Program-made: the position numbers and the translations under genes
Notes under the pieces: generated by a model
What the model saw: the letters and a program-made list of their open reading frames with translations, nothing else
Told to the model about the DNA's origin: nothing
The model's database searches: none
Shown here: piece after piece, positions 18,781 to 23,795 of the stretch
Layout of the letters: every line of letters begins with the position of its first letter
Numbering within the stretch: position 1 is the first letter of the stretch
NCBI RefSeq assembly: GCF_000090795.2
Contig: NW_003546247.1
Location: 638,921-662,715 of the forward strand
DNA length: 23,795 bases
Source: Amphimedon queenslandica
Lineage: Eukaryota > Porifera > Demospongiae > Haplosclerida > Niphatidae
Reading direction: 5' to 3'

Positions 18781-20169
18781 TCGTTAATGCACGGATTACT
18801 AACTTTAACAAAGAGAGGATCAAATGATAATAAATGTAATTCATTTAATGTGCGTACACCAGACAATGCAACATATGCCGTACCATCTCCAAAATCATCA
18901 GTCGATAAATCAATAATGGCTGTATCTAGTGAGAGGCCCTGACATTTATGTATAGTAACAGCATAAGAAAGTATTAAGGGAAACTGTTTCCTATGTATAT
19001 ACAAATTCTTAGATAGCATAAATCAAGATGTAACCCTTTCTATTTCACAAGGTACATCAATATGATCAAATTTGATTGATATACGTGTAGCATAAATACC
19101 ATTTACTGTACCAATGGCACCATTAACTAATCCTACTGTCACATCAATATTACGTCTTAGCATTACTCTACAGCCGACTGTTAAAGACAATACAGTTTCT
19201 AAACCAGCTGTTTTGCTTGGTTGATCTTTTAGTTTATCTAATTTTTTTCTTGTTTTTTGTCAAATTTTGCTGTGCTGCCACTTTTATCAACAACATTAAC
19301 ACATGCTAATTCATTGATTTTTTGGCAGACGTCTACCTTAGAAAATAGGCAAATTGGAGGATTTGTTCCTTCACTTTCCAATTCTTTATATTTTTCTTGT
19401 ATTGAAACCTTAAATACGCGACTCTTATGCGTATCAATAGTTTCATCAGTCAGACAGCCATGCCTAACGGAATCAAGCATCTTAAAGCAAGTTTCGTCTC
19501 CTTTTTGTCACTCATTGATTGTTAGTTCATCATACTCTACTGTTTCTTTCCATATGTTAACTGCATTTGCTGCTCCAAGTCTAGTTTTTACTAGTTTTTG
19601 CTTTTTTAAATACTGGCCTACCCTTAACTGGGGGCAATTGTAAGAGGTCACCTACAAATAAAATATTTTTGGATCCAAACCATTCATCAGTACCAAATAT
19701 ATCTTCTAAGCGCATGTGTAAGTATGCTAGATTTAGATTGGATATCGTAAATACCTCATCTACTGTTATAATTTTTATATTTTTAAGAGTTTTTTAATGT
19801 TTTCTGAGCTTCTTTATTTAAAGCCCAATATCCAGCTGTCTTTCCCTCATGCTCTATTGTTAGCTGAAATAATCTATGTATTGTTAGTCCACCTACATTA
19901 AATGCAGCTATACCTGTTGTTGCTACTATAGCACACATAATTTCACCACTTTTTGGATGCCATATTTCATCAACTAGGCATTTTATTGCCTCTATTAAAA
20001 ACGATTTACCAGTTCCACCTACACCACTAATAAACATCCTTAGCGGTTTGATATTATCTAATCTAAGTAGTCTTGAAGACTCATTCTCTAATAAGTCTTC
20101 ACATTCTTTTTGACTTATAAGATGACTCTTAATTTTATCAAAAATTCTTTTTTGATCTACATTAAGCAT
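18780..20169 (-). pseudogene. PIF1-like SF1B helicase domain of the Helitron
   Basis: Starts MLNVDQKRIFDKIKSHL. Walker A is GVGGTGKS (20002-20025), followed by TTGIAAFNVGGLTIHRLFQL (motif Ia region). After a TAA at the end of LKNS comes TVDEVFTISNLNLAYLHMRL (Walker B, near 19760) and FVGDLLQLPPV (motif III). Then ETVEYDELTINE, a stop, and MLDSVRHGCLTDET. After a shift near 19240: TVGCRVMLRRNID, VNGAIGTV, KFDHIDVPC, then [20 protein letters not shown] (motif V). Motif VI reads AYVALSGVR where relatives have ALSRVR: the arginine finger codon is GGT at 18858-18860. The ATP site is otherwise well kept. Stops and shifts make it inactive. Confidence 0.92.
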
Positions 20170-20469
20170 CGCGAGAAATAAAAATCGTCTTTTTCCGCTT
20201 CTTGCATAGGATTAAATTTCCTTCTTGCATAGGATTAAATTTCCTATTGTTCGGAAGGACTGGCTTTGATTGACGTTGGTATTCTCTTTCTCCATTCTCT
20301 CCTATTTTATCAAATTTGTAATTAGCAACAAATTTGTAAAGAGATACATCTTCCATGTTATTTGGTCTTGTTGGTAAAAAGTTTTCAATTATGCTAAGAT
20401 TAAAAATGTCTTTAAAAGATCAACCCATTTTAGTTAAATATAAATAGATTTCATTTTTCTGCTCCACTT
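20165..20469 (-). pseudogene. Rep-helicase linker with 23-bp tandem duplication and internal deletion
   Basis: Reads MEDVSLYKFVANYKFDKIGE and SKPVLPNNRKFNPMQE, typical of the Helitron segment after Rep. A 23-bp direct duplication (20199-20221 and 20222-20244, both TTCTTGCATAGGATTAAATT plus TCC) shifts the frame. Ignoring one copy, the frame continues EAEKDDFYFSRC and meets the helicase start at once. Relatives have about 100 more residues here, including an LLLFVPFRxE-type segment, so an internal deletion is likely. Confidence 0.75.
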
Positions 20470-21640
20470 ATGAGGCAAGTACACATTAACGTACTGTACA
20501 GTTACTGATTTCATGTATAAACTTTCACCGAGAAGAAGATCACTAGCTTCTATAGTCCTACTTCTTTAGCTCGAAGTAATTTTTGTACGATTTTCCAAAG
20601 CCTGCTGTATATTTTGTCACAGCTGCTGACTTTATCCCACAAGTCCTGTGTATGACTCTTTTCTGCTATAGTGACATATCCCATTACATACTCTGTTAAG
20701 GAAAGACTTCTCTCTGCTATGTATTGCAAGTCCATATTTGCACACCACAATTTCAACAGTAAAGGATTGTAGTCGTTGACTCGAAATTCTTCATTTCATT
20801 TGAGATAATATATTTTATTTCATGATTTCAAGCTATTTTCAACATCATTGATGCAAATACTATCTCCTACTGGTCAAGGAAAATCAAATCGGAATCTAGA
20901 TACATAGGTCTTGACTTTAATATTTCGTTTGCAGTATTTGCTGCATTTGTGCATTTGGTATTTTGTTACCAAAAAATTTAAATCGGGCGACTTATTACTA
21001 CTATCTGGTATATGACAGGTAATCCTATCTTGTATGAATGAACAGACTTCTTCTGGACGATCGAAACCGACAACAGGAGCATTTTCAATCCATAGGAGGA
21101 TGTGATAATGAGGCGCTCCATGCATTTGATAATCTTGTTTAAAATAATATTGCTCAACTTTGCCTCTCTGGAGAATGACTATGTCAAAGAAATCCTTAAA
21201 CTTGTATGAAAATTGTCGCGATACTGAAACAGAGTCCTCAGTACCTAAACTAGAAATACTTTATGATTGTGGTGCATTATTCTTTTTTCTTAAATATTGC
21301 GCTATATCAGCTGAATCGTATTCAGCAAAACTTAATGTAAGGAAAAGTGTTGGTGAGCCATACTCAGCAATCATTGCTTTGACTTCACCTTTCACACGAA
21401 ACCAATATTGATTTGTGCCCCGTATTGGAGCCAACATGGTACTTAAATTGCCCTCAAATTCTTCATCTAACACATTTATTTTTTCTAATATTTCAGCAAC
21501 AGTTTGACAAACGTTGCCCCTTGATGTCTAATAAATTATATATGCCAGTTTTTAAGGCTTTGTTAATTTTTAATCCGTAATAGTGCAAACAATATGAATG
21601 GTTTCTACGAAATCGGGAATCTTTGTTTAAAAGTCTAGAA
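20470..21640 (-). pseudogene. HUH (Rep) endonuclease domain of the Helitron
   Basis: Consecutive segments: SRLLNKDSRFRR and TGIYNLLDIKGQ; NLSTMLAPIRGTNQYWFRVK; EYGSPTLFLTLSFAEYDSAD; then the metal-binding HUH motif GAPHYHILLWIE (HYH at 21102-21110); ERITCHIPDS-type sequence and YQMHKCSKYCKRN; then NDYNPLLLKLWCANMDLQYI and the nucleophile region EYVMGYVTIAEKS with two Tyr (20688-20690, 20676-20678). In relatives the second Tyr is followed by VTK; here Lys is Ile (20667-20669). The domain nicks and joins single-stranded DNA ends. Nonsense codons at 21261-21263 and around 20876, 20815 and 20780 interrupt a mostly continuous frame. A shift near 20555 leads into SDLLLGESLYMKSV. Confidence 0.9.
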
Positions 21641-22273
21641 TTATGTATTCACTAAATGATAAAGTCTGTGCTGAATAGCTTTGTCTGGGATGATGCTTTC
21701 CATATTGTCCAGTAGGAAATAAAGTAGGAAAGCATAACAAATCAAGATGCTCTTGCCTTTTGTCGATAGGCACTTTTTTACATTCATTAGTTTATATTGA
21801 CTGATATCAGAACCTGTTGCAATTTTACTATCAAAATTTCTAATTGTATATGCCAAAAGGCCTTCTAAATCTCAATCATTTGCTTTTTGAAGCATTTTAC
21901 AAGTAGTACTGATTACTATTTGTATCACATTTTTAGATGATTCGTCAATTGAATCATCATTTATGTTTCTATAAAGCCAATTTATTTCTTTTAATTTTCT
22001 TAGTGCTGCTTTTATTTTATATACATCAACTAAACTACGCCAGACATTTGATTTAATAGACGGCCCATTAATAATATAAAGTTCTGGATTAAGCAAGTGA
22101 TTAGAATCTATACCAACCTCATTTAAAGTTTCCATTGTTTTTTCTAATGGAAGGGGTAAATAAAACATTGCACCTTTCAGAGCCTTCAAAGAATTATAGG
22201 TAGGCACTTTTAAGGTGTGTGTGCCTAGTCTAACAATTGTCTGAAACAGTTGGCCCTCTGTATTTACTGGCAA
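21641..22273 (-). pseudogene. Helitron-like N-terminal region before Rep
   Basis: Reads QLFQTIVRLGTHTLKVPTYN, KALKGAMFYLPLPLEKTMET, LLNPELYIINGP, NVWRSLVDVYKIKAALRKLK, EINWLYRNINDDSIDESSK. After a TGA at 21872-21874 the same frame gives AYTIRNFDSKIATGSDISQY and KLMNVKK. This matches the conserved stretch preceding the Rep domain in animal Helitrons. A TAA closes the fragment at 21641-21643; coding homology resumes in another frame (SRLLNKDSRFRR). Confidence 0.85.
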
Positions 22274-23275
22274 CTTAAAGGATCTAAGTTTTCCAATTTT
22301 CTGGGTAGTGGCTCACACTTTAGCCCATTGAGTACACAATGTGCTGGAATTTCATTTTGCCTGATAATTGGTTTATGATGATTACAAATATACATAACTT
22401 TATTTAATGCTGTAGGATCATTTTCTCTAATGTAATCTAATAGGATATTCCAAATGTCACTATCTAAATTTTTAGCTTCGGTGACACTCTTTTTTCTTAA
22501 AAGCCTCTCACAGCTGCAACAAGCATTAACAGCCTGATCAGACAAAGCTTTCTTAAATTCGTTAATAGCATCTGAATACTGAAAATAAAGTACAGTATCT
22601 AAGTTTGGTATTCCAAATATGTCTTCTTATTCGCCACCATTAACAGCGTAATGCACATTATCAAATTCAGTCTCATCGGATTCATTAATTTTTAAATTTA
22701 TCAATTGTGCTATATCACCATCAGCAAGGGAAGAATCAATAATATCTATTGTTAAATGGGCAGTTCTAGCAACATAAAAGTGTTTCAAAAGGCATCTCAA
22801 CAAAGGATAATGAACAGATGCATTGCGTAAAATACACAGCATACTCTTACATTCAGTATCATTACTACTACACACAATAGGATGGTCTGTCCTTTCACAA
22901 ATAATTTCTGAATATTTTAAATATTTTTCAATGCCATTTTCATCTTTTTTAACAATTACTGTTACATTTGAATTATCACAGAAATCATGTTCATGCACTT
23001 GATCTATTTCTTCAACATGCAGGGATCTTGTCATATAATGTTTGTTAGGGCAATTATCACATGCATTTATATTCTTCCTCAATTCTTTAATGGGTTCATC
23101 ACAATAACATCTAACTTCAATAATAGAACTAACATCACTTTCTAATAAAGGCTTGCACTTGTCTGTACAGTGACATATGAGGGTAGGCTTTCTCTTATTA
23201 GTATACATTCTATTATTATCAAAATTGTCATCTTCAGAATCACTATCATCATTACATTCCTCTACTCTATCAATT
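22264..23275 (-). pseudogene. Cys-rich N-terminal segment of the Helitron protein
   Basis: From a stop at 23275-23277 the frame runs through an acidic opening (EECNDDSDSEDDNFDNN), then Cys-rich stretches LICHCTDKCKPLLESD, EVRCYCDEP and NACDNCPNKHYMT, to NGGE. A single TAA at 22627-22629 follows, and the same frame continues EDIFGIPNLDTVLYFQYSDA, NACCSCERLLRKKS, VMYICNHHKPI and PAHCVLNGLKCEPLPRKLEN. The CxxC pairs suggest zinc binding, as expected for the N-terminus of many animal Helitrons. Upstream the sequence meets the hAT boundary at 23299/23300, so the true start codon is not visible. Confidence 0.8.
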
Positions 23276-23299
23276 CATGATACTTCAACAACCCCTGCT

Positions 23300-23795
23300 C
23301 AGGGCCACTGAGAAGGGGGGCAAAAGGGGCAAATGCCCTGGGCCCCACATTTTCATGGGCCCAAAAATGATTATTAAATAAACTTAATTAAAGCAAAAAA
23401 CAAATTATTACAAAAGATAGGCCTTTCTGGCCTTTTGCCTAGCAAATAAATCAATAATGGCATCAAAGTTTAACTTTCTGGCTAGTTGAAATTCAATCAA
23501 GAAAATACCATGATCAGAAAAACGATCTTGTGTCATTGTTGTACGTAGATAATCCTTTATTAATTTGAGTTTACTGAAGGACCTTTCAGCTTCAGCCACA
23601 GTTAATGGAATAGTACAAAAAATTCTTTAATGCAATACAGCAATTTGGAAACAGGTGCTGCAATTTATACTTGTAAAGTTTATTAAGAAGGTGAAGTGGT
23701 GATAATGAATCAGCCCCAAAATTAAATTCATGAATAACTTTTAGTTCTTTTACTTCCTGAAGTAGGTGAATTGACACATCAGTGGAGTATTTCTC
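23300..23795 (-). pseudogene. hAT transposase 3' end (C-terminal dimerisation domain) with terminal repeat, partial
   Basis: The minus strand encodes VKELKVIHEFNFGADSLSPL, CCIALKNF and, after a 1-nt shift at a T run near 23625, PLTVAEAERSFSKLKLIKDY, LRTTMTQDRFSDHG, FDAIIDLFARQKARKAYLL, stop 23408-23410. AERSFSKLKLIK is the hallmark of the hAT C-terminal dimerisation domain (ZMYM1/DUF4371-like branch). Downstream lies CAGGGCCACTGAG at 23300, followed by AGGGGGGCAAAAGGGGC and TGCCCTGGGCCCC (23314-23345), which matches the appearance of hAT terminal inverted repeats. The element therefore ends at 23300 and its other end lies beyond the window. It interrupts the Helitron coding sequence; the candidate 8-bp target copy on this side is 23292-23299. 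Confidence 0.88.

Larger units (their letters stand above)
17521..23291 (-). pseudogene. Helitron (Rep-helicase-OTU) relic
   Basis: The minus strand encodes a nearly full-length Helitron polyprotein broken by point nonsense codons and a few shifts. Order: acidic start and Cys-rich region (23275-22264), Helitron-like N-terminal region (22273-21641), HUH Rep (about 21640-20470), linker (20349-20165), PIF1-like helicase (20169-18780), Lys/Ser-rich repeats (18780-18170) and OTU protease (18110-17603). Helitrons use the Rep HUH nuclease to nick single DNA strands and the helicase to unwind during rolling-circle transposition. The 3' terminus with hairpin and CTAG is at 17521. The 5' terminus is beyond the window, past a hAT insertion at 23300. 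In-frame stops include 23275-23277, 22627-22629, 22264-22266, 21872-21874 and 21261-21263, so the copy is dead. Much of the frame is otherwise preserved, indicating moderate age. Confidence 0.92.

Noticed and set aside
19257-19643. 128-codon open stretch on the plus strand
   Set aside because: Antisense of the Helitron helicase, which is clearly coding on the minus strand.

Overview
The window looks like AT-rich animal nuclear DNA. There are no bacterial operons or ribosome binding sites. It holds short introns, microsatellites, MITEs and many broken transposable elements. The mix (OTU-bearing Helitron, ZNF862-like and BED hATs, pogo, Ty3/gypsy) and two predicted introns under 100 nt suggest an early-branching marine invertebrate such as a sponge or cnidarian. 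That placement is an inference.

Layout. 1-872 (-): N-terminal half of a ZNF862/KIAA1586-like hAT-derived gene, broken by frameshifts and one TAG. 1463-1775: degenerate repeat rich in CAGTAC/GTACTG. About 2348-3443 (-): decayed BED-finger hAT transposase. 4806-5157: 352-bp hAT-like MITE. 5913-6179: three 84-85 bp tandem repeats. About 6180-8030 (-): relic of a transposon protein with an LPxD[IL]xH motif, possibly CACTA/TNP2-like. About 8010-10745 (-): Ty3/gypsy gag, zinc knuckle, protease and RT in order; the RT is split by a roughly 500-bp insertion and its 3' side runs in frame into the preceding transposon relic. About 11200-12210 (+): pogo/Tigger-like DDE transposase that has lost its third Asp. 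12270-12503 (-): HIRAN-like fragment. 13623-14288: foldback element with arms of about 160 bp.

14720-15466 (+) is the only convincing intact gene: a proline-rich repeat protein with an Arg/Gly tail joined across a predicted 63-nt intron. Possible exons of a convergent gene lie at 15962-16442 (-). 16802-17050 is a TA-flanked MITE inserted into one copy of a local duplication, so the other copy preserves the empty site.

17521-23291 (-) is a large decayed Helitron: cysteine-rich N-terminus, HUH Rep, PIF1-like helicase and C-terminal OTU protease. It ends in a hairpin 12 nt before a CTAG terminus followed by T. Its 5' part is interrupted at 23300 by the 3' end of a hAT element that runs off the window.

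Functional reading: most of the window is layered dead mobile DNA, with nested insertions giving relative ages. The proline-rich/RGG gene is the best candidate for a functioning locus. I found no tRNA, rRNA or CRISPR array.
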